From the NCBI GenBank assembly GCA_037043235.1, contig JAWRVZ010000287.1, positions 434,001 to 498,000 on the forward strand: a stretch of DNA of 64,000 nt, written 5' to 3'. Numbering within the stretch: the stretch's first letter is position 1; each line of letters starts with the position of its first letter. Source of the stretch: Rhodeus uyekii (Eukaryota > Chordata > Actinopteri > Cypriniformes > Acheilognathidae). The position numbers and the translations under genes were made by a program. This document shows, piece by piece, positions 52,939-63,982 of the stretch. The notes below the pieces were generated by a model. The model was not told where the DNA came from, did not search any database, and worked only from the letters and a program-made list of their open reading frames with translations.

Positions 52939-54000
52939 GACATCGTGACGCAGGGGCGGGGAGAGGCGACAAGGGCCACGCCCACCCAGGCCACGGTGAG
53001 AGGCTCAACGGTCGCCTAACAGTCAAGCTCGCACGTCGCTTGACACCTTTGAGTGCGACCTGGAAGACCCCGTGCTACTGCGTGAATTTTCGCTCGTGGA
53101 CAATTCTGCCCTAAAGGTGTGCACTGCCTTTTAGCCATAGCTGTAGGGGGATTTACAGTTAAGACCCGAGGACCAGAGATGTTGAATGAAGGAAGACCAG
53201 GGGTCAGAAGTGCAGTCAATAGAAGAAGAAGTTTTAGTGACGTTTAGTCGGCAGTTTCATCGGCAGACGCCAGCTACAGGTCTCACAAGGAGTTCGTAGG
53301 CCGCCCCACATACAATAACATTGTCACGGCAATTATACTCTTAACAGAGGGTGCTAACTACGTCAATGATGATGATTTCCGATTGGCTAAGAAAGAAAGA
53401 AAGAAAGAAAGATAAACACAACTAGCAATTTTCCACACAAGAGCAGACGGTCTGAAGCATGTCCTCGTTGATCACATGGTTGAGGGGTTCGTGACGTAGC
53501 TTGTCGAGAACAACAAGTTATTCCGTCGCCTGATGGTGCCAGTTAATCACCTCACCAACGCAGACCATATTAATGCGCGCACACACAGATATGCCGCTTC
53601 TCCAAGGCTGAACTCGGCTCGGGCTCCAACTACCAACAGAAACTTTGGCCCCAAACGTTCTGATAACACTTCTCTATCTGTTGAGGCGTGCAGACAATAT
53701 TCATCCTTACTCGATGGAAAAGTAAAAAAAAAATCAAATAATATTTACACAAGCGGCAATGGATTTCCGAATCGTCCCTACACTGCGAAGCCAACAGCAA
53801 AGATCGCTTTATAAGTAGTCTTCCCGATCACCTTCATCTACTCGGCGTCCCAGAAAGCCTAGAAGACCTTGACGTTGCGACGGAAACTATTGAATCTCTC
53901 TTCTCCTGGCACTTTTTTAGACCGTGTCGCAGCACTGAGACTGCTCTCGTCCTCCTCAAACGTCATCTTTGCTCCAAAAAAGAGAGAGAGAGAGAAAGAG
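52939..54000. repeat. U2 array spacer, copy 2
   Basis: Closely follows copies 1 and 3, with short indels (an extra AAGAAAGAAAGAAAG run at 53391-53410). It ends in a (GA)n run directly joined to Keno-B sequence at 54001, and the expected U2 3' half is absent. Confidence 0.85.
52983..53001 (-). promoter_or_regulatory. U2 #2 proximal sequence element
   Basis: CTCACCGTGGCCTGGGTGG again, at -45 to -63. With U2 nt 1-27 downstream, transcription from here would run into Keno-B ORF1. Confidence 0.6.
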
Positions 54001-55229
54001 GGTCCTCTCCGAAACACTCCTGAAAAGCTCTAACTTCCGCTGCTATTTTACCCAACAGCCTTGCAAACAACCTCTCCGGGGCCAAGCGGTTAATTTGCTT
54101 TCTTAGACACACTGTTCTCCATTCCCATAATACATGTTTCCCTTCAGAAATCACTCCCCAACTTACTCTCCTTTTATCTCTCCCGAGTACTTCTAGACCT
54201 TCGCCATATATAACTAGATTTCTTGTGATTTTTGGTCCCCCCCATACCTCCCACCATGCCTTCACAGACCTCCAGAGTGTTGTTGCACCAGGACAGGACC
54301 ACAAAGCATGCTCTACAGTTTCTTCCAAACCACAGCCAACCGGGCACTTTGGTGATCTACTGGAACCGTGTCTATACAGGCGCTCCCTCACTGGCAACCG
54401 GCCTAAAGCTGCCAGCCAGTTCAGATCTTTGCAAAACCCTACCAAATATGTTGGTTGCAGCATAGACCAATCAACCCTGCATGGTGGTACAACTTTTCTT
54501 GTCCCCTCCACCATATCATCTCTCAGCCTACTGTACAGCTTCTTATGTTCCAGAATTACTGACTGCTCCAAACACCACGGCTTATCCGAAACAAGATTTG
54601 CCACTTTCTGATAGTACTCTGGCCTATCTGTCGACCAGGGCATTGTTGCCTTCCATGAACCAATAGACCTCAATGGAAAGGCCAGCCAAAACTGAGCAAA
54701 AAATCTTGCCTTGTGCACCGATTCACGGATTGCCAAGCGGGCTGAAAAAGAAGAAAAGATAGCATCCATTTTTAAAGGGACGCAAGGAACCCCCCTTCCT
54801 CCTTCCTTCACGTGACAATACATCTGTGCCCGTGACACCATTTCGGTCCCACTCCTCCAAAGGAAGGAGAAGACCAGCTTTTCCAACTTCCTCCCATACC
54901 AGAAAGGAAGTGGGAAAATATAGGCCAAATAATTCAAACTAGGGAGAAGATCTGCCCTGACAACCTCCAGCTTACCCCATATCGACATTCACCTTGACTT
55001 CCACCTAGCTATCTTCGCCTGTACTGTCTTGAACTTCACCTCCCAGTTCTTCTGAATACTATTCCTTCTGAAAAAAAGAATTCCTAGGATTTTCAGCCCA
55101 TCGGCACAAACAGTATAACCCCCAGGCACAGTTGTTCTATTGACCCACTGACCTACAAACATTACTGATGACTTGCCTACGTTCACCCGCGCTCCCGAAC
55201 CCTCACAAAAGTCTTGCAGTATTTTGGCT
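54001..55229 (-). mobile_element. Truncated Keno-B copy in U2 #3
   Basis: Nearly identical to 48164-49300 of Keno-B. Its 5' end is truncated and joined to U2 #3 nt 41, as in normal LINE 5' truncation. Its 3' end lacks the last ~380 bp and is joined to spacer (GA)n, so a later deletion removed the 3' UTR and the U2 3' half. Confidence 0.88.
54001..55229 (-). pseudogene. Keno-B copy 3 ORF2 fragment
   Basis: Reads from the end of the RT (ILQDFCEGSGARVNVGKSSV) through FRRNSIQKNWEVKFKTVQAK to the C-terminus (EVRAFQECFGED). It preserves the ~94 bp that the full copy lost. An in-frame TGA (WKSR-stop-MSIWGKLE) interrupts it near 54989. Confidence 0.85.
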
Positions 55230-55233
55230 AGAA

Positions 55234-55274
55234 AGATACTACACTTGATCTTAGCCAAAAGGCAGAGAAGCGAT
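55234..55274 (-). ncRNA. U2 snRNA #3, 5' fragment (nt 1-41)
   Basis: Minus strand from 55274: ATCGCTTCTCTGCCTTTTGG, CTAAGATCAAGT, GTAGTATCT. It includes the complete GUAGUA branch-point-recognition segment, with G-to-T at base 11. Four extra bases (TTCT) and then the LINE follow. This gives the best view of the insertion point. Confidence 0.9.
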
Positions 55275-56548
55275 GACATCGTGACGCAGGGGCGGGGAGA
55301 GGCGACAAGGGCCACGCCCACCCAGGCCACGGTGAGAGGCTCAACGGTCGCTTGACACAACGAAAATGGATCGCAACGGAGCGAGACACCTTTGAGTGCG
55401 ACCTGGAAGACCCCGTGCTACTGCGTGAATTTTCGCTCGTGGACAATTCTGCCCTAAAGGTGTACACTGCCTTTAGCCATAGCTGCTGTAGGGGGATTTA
55501 CAGTTAAGACCCGAGGACCAGATATGTTGAATGGTCAGAAGTGCAGTCGACAGAAGAAGTTTTAGTGACGTTTAGTTGGCAGTTTCATCAGCAGAAGCCA
55601 GCTACAGGTCTCACAAGGAGTTCGTAGGCCACCCCACATACAATAACATTGCTACGGCAATTATACTCTTAACAGAGGGTGCTAACTACGTCAATGATGA
55701 CGATTTCCGATTGGCTAAGAAAGAAAGAAAGATAAACACAACTAGCAATTTTCCACACAAGAGCAGACAGTCTGAAGCATGTCTTCGTTGATCACACGGT
55801 TGACGGGTTCGTGACGTAGCTTGTCGAGAACAACAAGTTATTCCGTCGCCTGATGGTGCCAGTTAATCACCTCACCAACGCAGACCACATTAACGCGCGC
55901 ACACACACAGATACGCCGCTTCTCCAAGGCTGAACTCGGCTCGGGCTCCGACTACCAACAGAAACTTCCCCAAACGTTCTGATAACACTTCTCTATCTGT
56001 TGAGGCGTGCAGACAATATTCATCCTTACTCGATGGAAAAGTAAAAAAAAATCGAATAATATTTACACAAGCGGCAATGGATTTCCGAATCGTCCCTACA
56101 CTGCGAAGCCAACAGCAAAGATTGCTTTATAAGTAGTCTTCCCGATCACCTTCATCTACTCGGCATCCCAGAAAGCCTAGAAGACCTTGACGTTGCGACG
56201 GAAACTATTGAATCTCTCTTCTCCTGGCACTTTTTTAGACCGTGTCGCAGCACTGAGACTGCTCTCGTCCTCCTCAAACGTCATCTTTGCTCCAAAAAAG
56301 AGAGAGAGAGAGAAAGAGAAAGAGAAAGAGAAAGAGAAGGAAGGAAAGAGGCCTCAGGTTCAGACATCCCAACCGGCGAACGGCGCAACCTGCTTTTAAC
56401 CACTACGTCAAGGGGAGAGCGCGAACGCAGTCCCCCACTACCATAAATTGTGCAGTCGAGATTCCCACGTTTGGGGAATTCGCAGGGGTCAGCACGGCCG
56501 GAGTGCAATGGCCGAGCCTCGCCCTGAGTGAACCACCTTCCTGATCAA
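55275..56548. repeat. U2 array spacer, copy 3
   Basis: Third copy of the spacer; it has a longer GAGAAA-type purine run (56297-56350) and the L2-derived piece (56120-56290). It leads to the 3' end of U2 #4, so without LINEs the array period would be about 1.5 kb plus the missing U2 bases. Confidence 0.85.
55319..55337 (-). promoter_or_regulatory. U2 #3 proximal sequence element
   Basis: Same CTCACCGTGG core at the same distance as in #1 and #2. Confidence 0.6.
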
Positions 56549-56587
56549 CAACAACAACAACAACAACAACACCACCACCACGGACGG

Positions 56588-56599
56588 CTGCCTTTTAAC
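56588..56599 (-). terminator. U2 #4 3' box
   Basis: GTTAAAAGGCAG just beyond the U2 3' end, as in #2. Confidence 0.7.
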
Positions 56600-56607
56600 C
56601 ACGACAA

Positions 56608-56760
56608 GGGGGTGCACCGTTCCCGGAGGTACTGCAATACCGGGTAGATGCGTGGAGTGGAAGGAGCAAGCCCCTATTCCAGCTCCCCGTTTCAAAAATC
56701 AATTTAATATTTGGTGCCCGGGTGGGGCACGTATCAGATATTAAACTGATAAGAACAGAT
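56608..56760 (-). ncRNA. U2 snRNA #4, 3' part
   Basis: Minus strand from about 56760: ATCTGTTCTTATCAG... to GTGCACCCCC, differing from #2 at two bases (TGTTC for TGTCC; GAACG for GAATG). Preceded by the A-rich tail of Keno-C. No matching 5' part is in the window. Confidence 0.9.
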
Positions 56761-58080
56761 TTTTGTTTTGACTCATCTTTATTGTCACAATCATTCATTC
56801 TTCACACTTTTTAACATTTTTTGTCATTTTGAAAACATGGGCAGATCATAATCAGTAAAAACACACATTTTTTGCCACGTTTAAGATCCACATATATACA
56901 CATGTTAAAAGTGTTTTGACGTTTAAGAAGTAAAATGAATGACTAAAATAAATACAAAAATTAAATATCCAGATAAAAACCAATAAAACAGTAAAACACA
57001 AATTAAAACTTTCCTCTTATATTGTGCAGAACCGGGTATGTCTTAAAAAAAACATTTAAAACTTCCACTCAGCTCCTCCAAAACCAGTCCCAGAGACCCG
57101 GGTGTACTGGGCCCAGCGGAGACCCTCTTTAACCACGGCCTCGCTGCTCCACCTGGGGTATTGGGGGGCATCTACGGGCAGCCAGGGCTCGTGGCCGTGG
57201 GGACCTTTTCCTGTGTAGCTCTGGCCCCCACGTCCGAATGGCGTCATGCGGAGCAATCCTGCAGCCTTTTCTTTGCCATTTGTATGATCGCGTGGAGGGA
57301 CCCCTTCATGCGCTTTCCTACCAGCAGGTTTCTGGAGGTCCAAATGGCGTCGTTTATACAGATTATGGTGAGCCAGAGCTTGGTCTCTTGACTCACCACA
57401 CCCCTAACCATCCTGAAGTCTGGGACCCCCCCTGCTGGCAGGTACGGGAATTGCTGGGGACCAGCTGTCGCCCACAGGTCCCTCACGGCACTGCACTCCC
57501 AGAGCGCATGCCTCACGGTCTCGGGCGCGCCACACCCGGGCCGCGGGCAGATGGAAACCTTTGACATGCCCCGAGAGTGCATCACGGCCCTGACCGGGAG
57601 GATCTCATGGGCAACCATCCACGCCAGGTCTCGGTGTCGGTTCTGGAGAGCTGAGTGGGCCACATTGCGCCAAATCGTTTGGGACTCACTTAGCGTGAGC
57701 CCGCGCACTCGACACACTTGTTCCCGGTCCTGCACAATGGAAATCAAAGATTTGTGATTTGTTAAAACAGTGGCATCATTTCCTTCTAAAACATATTTCT
57801 TTAAAAACGTCTTGATAAAATTGTATTCCTTTGGCAAGTTAAAAGACACTGGGGTTCTCAAGTCAATAGTTAAAACACTTAGCGATCTCAAGTAGGACCC
57901 CATCCAGAATCGAACCATTGCTGCTGTCTTGTTTTCTTTGGATGGGGTCAATGCGTACTTTACATCAAAGCCTAAACTGATGAGCACCTCATAAAAAGCC
58001 TTTGAATTCAGAACACCATGATCCTTACCTACTGTCTCTACCTGAGTAGCAAGAGGCATACCCTGACTCCACATAGCCTA
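56761..58080 (-). mobile_element. Keno-like LINE 'Keno-C' in U2 #4, 3' part
   Basis: A third LINE lineage at the U2 site: 3' end ...AATAAAGATGAGTCAAAAC AAAAA then U2. Its ORF2 C-terminus is clearly different from Keno-B. On the right it merges without a break into the 117-bp satellite. Confidence 0.82.
57060..58074 (-). pseudogene. Keno-C ORF2 C-terminal part
   Basis: LNSKAFYEVLISLGFDVKYA, LTPSKENKTAAMVRFWMGSY, TPVSFNLPKEYNFIKTFLKK, TVLTNHKSLISIVQDREQVC, NRHRDLAWMVAHEILPVRAV and CPRPGCGAPETVRHALWEC are the thumb/C-terminal blocks of Tx1-clade ORF2. The long frame is 57244-58074; a frameshift near 57250 leads into the final part (57056-57343 in another frame). RT and endonuclease are missing. 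Confidence 0.82.
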
Positions 58081-58565
58081 TCAAAGCCTAAACTTATGAG
58101 CACCTAATAAAAAAGCCTTCAATCCAGAACACCTTGATCCTTACCTACTGTCTCTACCTGAGTAGCAAGAGGAAAACCCTGACTCCACATAGCCTATCAA
58201 AGCCTAAACTGATGAGCACCTAATAAAAGAGCATTTGAATTCAGAACACCATGATCCTAACCTACTGTCTCTACCTGAGTAGCAAGAGGCAAACCCTGAC
58301 TCCACATAGCCTATCAAAGCCTAAACTGATGAGCACCTAATAAAAGAGCATTTGAATTCAGAACACCATGATCCTTACCTACTGTCTCTACCTGAGTAGC
58401 GAGAGGCATACCCTGACTCCACATAGCCTATCAAAGCCTAAACTGATGAGCACCTAGTAGAAGAACATTTAACTCCAGAACATCAAGATCCTTATCCTCT
58501 GTCTCTCACTAAGTAGCGAGAGGTATCCCCTGACTCCATGTGGTCAAAGATTGACGCCAAACTGA

Positions 58566-58636
58566 GCATTTGTGGTTCAATGGTAGAATTCTCGTTTGCC
58601 ATGCGGGAGATCCGGGTCCGATTCCCGGCCAATGCA
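58566..58636 (+). tRNA. tRNA-Gly(GCC)-like copy 1
   Basis: Folds as a cloverleaf with loop TTGCCAT (anticodon GCC). Base 6 is T, breaking one acceptor pair. T-loop TCCGATT, like all copies. No TTTT terminator follows closely. Confidence 0.75.
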
Positions 58637-59578
58637 AAAAGTGTATACCAGATGTTGGGTCTTTAAAGATAAACCCTTCTACTTGTGCTAACTCACCTTA
58701 ATGATGGCGATTTTCACCAGGAATAATGAAAAGTGTCAACCAAAACGTAGCCTTAAAGGATGAGCACTTAGTAGAACAGCATTTAACTGCAGAACACCAT
58801 GATCCTTACCTACTGTCTCTACCTGAGTAGCAAGAGGCATACCCTGACTCCACATAACCTATCAAAGCCTAAACTGATGAGTACCTAATAAAAAGCCTTT
58901 GAATTCAGAACACCATGATCCTTACCTACTGTCTCTACCTGAGTAGCAAGAAGCATACCCTGACTCCACATAGCCTATCAAAGCCTAAACTTATGAGCAC
59001 CTAATAAAAAAGCCTTCAATCCAGAACACCTTGATCCTTACCTACTGTCTCTACCTGAGTAGCAAGAGGCATACCCTGACTCCACATAGCCTATCAAAGC
59101 CTAAACTGATGAGCACCTAATAAAAAAGCCTTTCACTCCAGAACACCATGATCCTTACCTACTGTCTCTACCTGAGTAGCAAGAGGCATACCCTGACTCC
59201 ACATAGCCTATCAAAGCCTAAACTGATGAGCACCTAATAAAAAAGCCTTTCACTCCAGAACACCATGATCTTACCTACTGTCTCTACCTGAGTAGCAAGA
59301 GGCAAATCCTGACTCCACATACCCTATCAAAGCCTAAACTGATGTGCACCTAATAAAAGAGCATTCCACTCCAGAACACCATGATCCTTACCTACTGTCT
59401 CTACCTGAGTAGCAAGAGGCATACCCTGACTCCACATAGCCTATCAAAACCTAAACTGATGAGCACCTAGTAGAAGAACATTTAACTCCAGAACATCAAG
59501 ATCCTTATCCTCTGTCTCTCACTAAGTAGCGAGAGGTATCCCCTGACTCCCTGTGGTCAACGATTGAGGCCAATCTGA

Positions 59579-59649
59579 GCATTGGTGGTTCAATGGTAGA
59601 ATTCTCGTTTGCCATGCGGGAGATCCAGGTCCGATTCCCGGCCAATGCA
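59579..59649 (+). tRNA. tRNA-Gly(GCC)-like copy 2
   Basis: Acceptor GCATTGG/CCAATGC is perfect. The T-stem has CCAGG for CCGGG, giving one mismatch. Confidence 0.78.
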
Positions 59650-60125
59650 AAAAGTGTATACCAGAAGTTGGATCTTTAAAGATAAACCCTTTTACTTGTG
59701 CTAACTCACCTTAATGATGGCGATTTTCACCAGGAATAATGAATTGTGTCAACCAAAACGCAGCCTTAAAGGATGAGCACTTAGTAGAACAGCATTTAAC
59801 TCCAGAACACCATGATCCTTACCTACTGTCTCTACCTGAGTAGCAAGAGGCATACCCTGACTCCACATAGCCTATCAAAGCCTAAACGTATGAGCACCTA
59901 ATAAAAAAGCCCTCAATCCAGAACACCATGATCCTTACCTACTGTCTCTACCTGAGTAGCAAGAGGCAAACCCTGACTCCACATAGCCTATCAAAGCCTA
60001 AACTGATGAGCACCTAGTAGAAGAACATTTAACTCCAGAACATCAAGATCCTTATCCTCTGTCTCTCACTAAGTAGCGAGAGGTATCCCCTGACTCCCTG
60101 TGGTCAAAGATTAACGCCAAACTGA

Positions 60126-60196
60126 GCATTGGTGGTTCAATGGTAGAATTCTCGTTTGCCATGCGGGAGATCCGGGTCCGATTCCCGGCCAATGCA
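60126..60196 (+). tRNA. tRNA-Gly(GCC)-like copy 3
   Basis: Consensus copy: acceptor, D, anticodon (CTCGT/GCGGG with two G-T pairs) and T stems all pair; box A TGGTTCAATGG intact; box B GGTCCGATTCC has C for the invariant T55. Confidence 0.82.
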
Positions 60197-61020
60197 AAAA
60201 GTGTATACCAGAAGTTGGATCTTTAAAGATAAACCCTTTTACTTGTGCTAACTCACCTTAATGATGGCGATTTTCACCAGGAATAATGAATTGTCAACCA
60301 AAACGTAGCCTTAAAGGATGAGCACTTAGTAGAACAGCATTTAACTCCAGAACACCATGATCCTTACCTACTGTCTCTACCTGAGTAGCAAGAGGCATAC
60401 CCTGACTCCACATAACCTATCAAAGCCTAAACTGATGAGCACCTAATAAAAAGCCTTTGAATTCAGAACACCATGATCCTTACCTACTGTCTCTACCTGA
60501 GTAGCAAGAGGCATACCCTGACTCCACATAGCCTATCAAAGCCTAAACTTATGAGCACCTAATAAAAAAGCCTTCAATCCAGAACACCTTGATCCTTACC
60601 TACTGTCTCTACCTGAGTAGCAAGAGGCATACCCTGACTCCACATAGCCTATCAAAGCCTAAACTGATGAGCACCTAATAAAAAAGCCTTTCACTCCAGA
60701 ACACCATGATCCTTACCTACTGTCTCTACCTGAGTTGCAAGAGGCAAACCCTGACTCCACATAGCCTATTAAAGCCTAAACTGATGAGCACCTAATAAAA
60801 GAGCATTTGAATTCAGAACACCATGATCCTTACCTACTGTCTCTACCTGACTAGCAAGAGGCATACCCTGACTCCACATAGCCTATCAAAGCCTAAACTG
60901 ATGAGCACCTAGTAGAAGAACATTTAACTCCAGAACATCAAGATCCTTATCCTCTGTCTCTCACTAAGTAGCGAGAGGTATCCCCTGACTCCCTGTGGTC
61001 AAAGATTGACGCCAAACTGA

Positions 61021-61091
61021 GCATTGGTGGTTCAATGGTAGAATTCTCGTTTGCCATGCGGGAGATCCGGGTCCGATTCCCGGCCAATGCA
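61021..61091 (+). tRNA. tRNA-Gly(GCC)-like copy 4
   Basis: Identical to the consensus copy 3 by eye, including C55. Confidence 0.82.
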
Positions 61092-61685
61092 AAAAGTGTA
61101 TACCAGATGTTGGGTCTTTAAAGATAAACCCTTTTACTTGTGCTAACTCACCTTAATGATGGCGATTTTCACCAGGAATAATGAAAAGTGTCAACCAAAA
61201 CGTAGCCTTAAAGGATGAGCACTTAGTAGAACAGCATTTAACTGCAGAACACCATGATCCTTACCTACTGTCTCTACCTGAGTACCAAGAGGCATACCCT
61301 GACTCCACATAACCTATCAAAGCCTAAACTGATGAGCACCTAATAAAAGAGCATTTGAATTCAGAACACCATGATCCTAACCTACTGTCTCTACCTGAGT
61401 AGCAAGAGGCAAACCCTGACTCCACATAGCCTATCAAAGCCTAAACTGATGAGCACCTAATAAAAGAGCATTTGAATTCAGAACACCATGATCCTTACCT
61501 ACTGTCTCTACCTGAGTAGCGAGAGGCATACCCTGACTCCACATAGCCTATCAAAGCCTAAACTGATGAGCACCTAGTAGAAGAACATTTAACTCCAGAA
61601 CATCAAGATCCTTATCCTCTGTCTCTCACTAAGTAGCGAGAGGTATCCCCTGACTCCCTGTGGTCAACGATTGAGGCCAATCTGA

Positions 61686-61756
61686 GCATTGGTGGTTCAA
61701 TGGTAGAATTCTCGTTTGCCATGCGGGAGATCCGGGTCCGATTCCCGGCCAATGCA
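61686..61756 (+). tRNA. tRNA-Gly(GCC)-like copy 5
   Basis: Identical to copy 3 by eye. Its flanks (ATTGAGGCCAATCTGAGC) match copy 2's, suggesting that the two modules are sister duplicates. Confidence 0.82.
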
Positions 61757-62349
61757 AAAAGTGTATACCAGAAGTTGGATCTTTAAAGATAAACCCTTTT
61801 ACTTGTGCTAACTCACCTTAATGATGGCGATTTTCACCAGGAATAATGAATTGTGTCAACCAAAACGCAGCCTTAAAGGATGAGCACTTAGTAGAACAGC
61901 ATTTAACTCCAGAACACCATGATCCTTACCTACTGTCTCTACCTGAGTAGCAAGAGGCATACCCTGACTCCACATAGCCTATCAAAGCCTAAACGTATGA
62001 GCACCTAATAAAAAAGCCCTCAATCCAGAACACCATGATCCTTACCTACTGTCTCTACCTGAGTAGCAAGAGGCAAACCCTGACTCCACATAGCCTATCA
62101 AAGCCTAAACTGATGAGCACCTAATAAAAGAGCATTCCACTCCAGAACACCATGATCCTTACCTACTGTCTCTACCTGAGTAGCAAGAGGCATACCCTGA
62201 CTCCACATAGCCTATCAAAACCTAAACTGATGAGCACCTAGTAGAAGAACATTTAACTCCAGAACATCAATATCCTTATCCTCTGTCTCTCACTAAGTAG
62301 CGAGAGGTATCCCCTGACTCCCTGTGGTCAAAGATTGAGGCCAAACTGA

Positions 62350-62420
62350 GCATTGGTGGTTAAATGGTAGAATTCTTGTTTGCCATGCGGGAGGTCCGGG
62401 TCCGATTCCCGGCCAATGCA
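62350..62420 (+). tRNA. tRNA-Gly(GCC)-like copy 6
   Basis: Box A changed to TGGTTAAATGG; anticodon stem CTTGT (a third G-T pair); variable region GAGGTCC. More degenerate than its neighbours. Confidence 0.72.
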
Positions 62421-63130
62421 AAAAGTGTATACCAGAAGTTGGATCTTTAAAGATAAACCCTTTTACTTGTGCTACCTCACCTTAATGATGGCGATTTTCA
62501 CCAGGAATAATGAATTGTGTCAACCAAAACGTAGCCTTAAAGGATGAGCACTTAGTAGAACAGCATTTAACTCCAGAACACAATGATCCTTACCTACTGT
62601 TTCTACCTGAGTAGCAAGAGGCAAACCCTGACTCCACATAGCCTATCAAAGCCTAAACTGATGAGCACCTACTAAAAAAGCCTTTGAAATCAGAACACCA
62701 TGATCCTTACCTACTGTCTCTACCTGAGTAGCAAGAGGCATACCCTGACTCCACATAGCCTATCAAAGCCTAAACTGATGAGAACCTAATAAAAGAGCAT
62801 TTGAATTCAGAACACCATGATCCTTACCTACTGTCTCTACCTGAGTAGCAAGAAGCATACCCTGACTCCACATAGCCTATCAAAGCCCAAACTTATGAGC
62901 ACCTAATAAAAAAGCCCTCAATCCAGAACACCATGATCCTTACCTACTGTCTCTACCTGAGTAGCAAGAGGCATACCCTGACTCCACATAGCCTATCAAA
63001 GCCTAAACTGATGAGCACCTAGTAGAAGAACATTTAACTCCAGAACATCAAGATCCTTATCCTCTGTCTCTCACTAAGTAGCGAGAGGTATCCCCTGACA
63101 CCCTGTGGTCAAAGATTGAGGCCAAAATGA

Positions 63131-63201
63131 GCCTTGGTGGTTCAATGGTAGAATTCTCGTTTGCCATGCGGGAGATCCGGCTCCGATTCCCGGCCAATGC
63201 A
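63131..63201 (+). tRNA. tRNA-Gly(GCC)-like copy 7
   Basis: Starts GCCTTGG (A3 to C) and has CCGGC in the T-stem (G53 to C), so two stems lose pairs and box B is further damaged. Probably a pseudogene. Confidence 0.68.
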
Positions 63202-63911
63202 AAGAGCGTATACCAGAAGTTGGGTCTTTAAAGATAAACCTTTTTACTTGTGCTAACTCACCTTAATGATGGCGATTTTCACCAGGAATAATGAATTGTG
63301 TCAACCAAAACGTAGCCTTAAAGGATGAGCACTTAGTAGAACAGCATTTAACTCCAGAACACAATGATCCTTACCTACTGTCTCTACCTGAGTAGCAAGA
63401 GGCAAACCCAGACACCACATAGCCTATCAAAGCCTAAATGATGAGCACCTACTAAAAAAGCCTTTGAAATCAGAACACCATGATCCTTACCTACTGTCTC
63501 TACCTGAGTAGCAACAGGCATACCCTGACTCCACATAGCCTATCAAAGCCTAAACTTATGAGCACCTAATAAAAAAGCCTTTCACTCCAGAACACCATGA
63601 TCCTTACCTACTGTCTCTACCTGAGTAGCAAGAGGCAAACCCTGACTCCACATAGTGTATCAAAGCCTAAACTGATGAGCACCTAATAAAAGAGCATTTC
63701 ACTCCAGAACAACATGATCCTTACCTACTGTCTCTACCTGAGTAGCAAGAGGCATACCCTGACTCCACATAGCCTATCAAAGCCTAAACTGATGAGCACC
63801 TAGTAGAAGAACATTTAACTCCAGAACATCAAGATCCTTATCCTCTGTCTCTCACTAAGTAGCGAGAGGTATCCCCTGACTCCCTGTGGTCAAAGATTGA
63901 GGCCAAACTGA

Positions 63912-63982
63912 GCATTGGTGGTTCAATGGTAGAATTCTCGTTTGCCATGCGGGAGGTCCGGGTCCGATTCCCGGCCAATGCA
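63912..63982 (+). tRNA. tRNA-Gly(GCC)-like copy 8
   Basis: Consensus stems with variable region GAGGTCC; C55 again. The module is cut by the window end. Confidence 0.8.

Noticed and set aside
58566..63982. A standard functional tRNA-Gly gene cluster
   Set aside because: The shared T55-to-C change, stem mismatches in several copies and lack of close terminators make ordinary function doubtful, so they are called tRNA-like.
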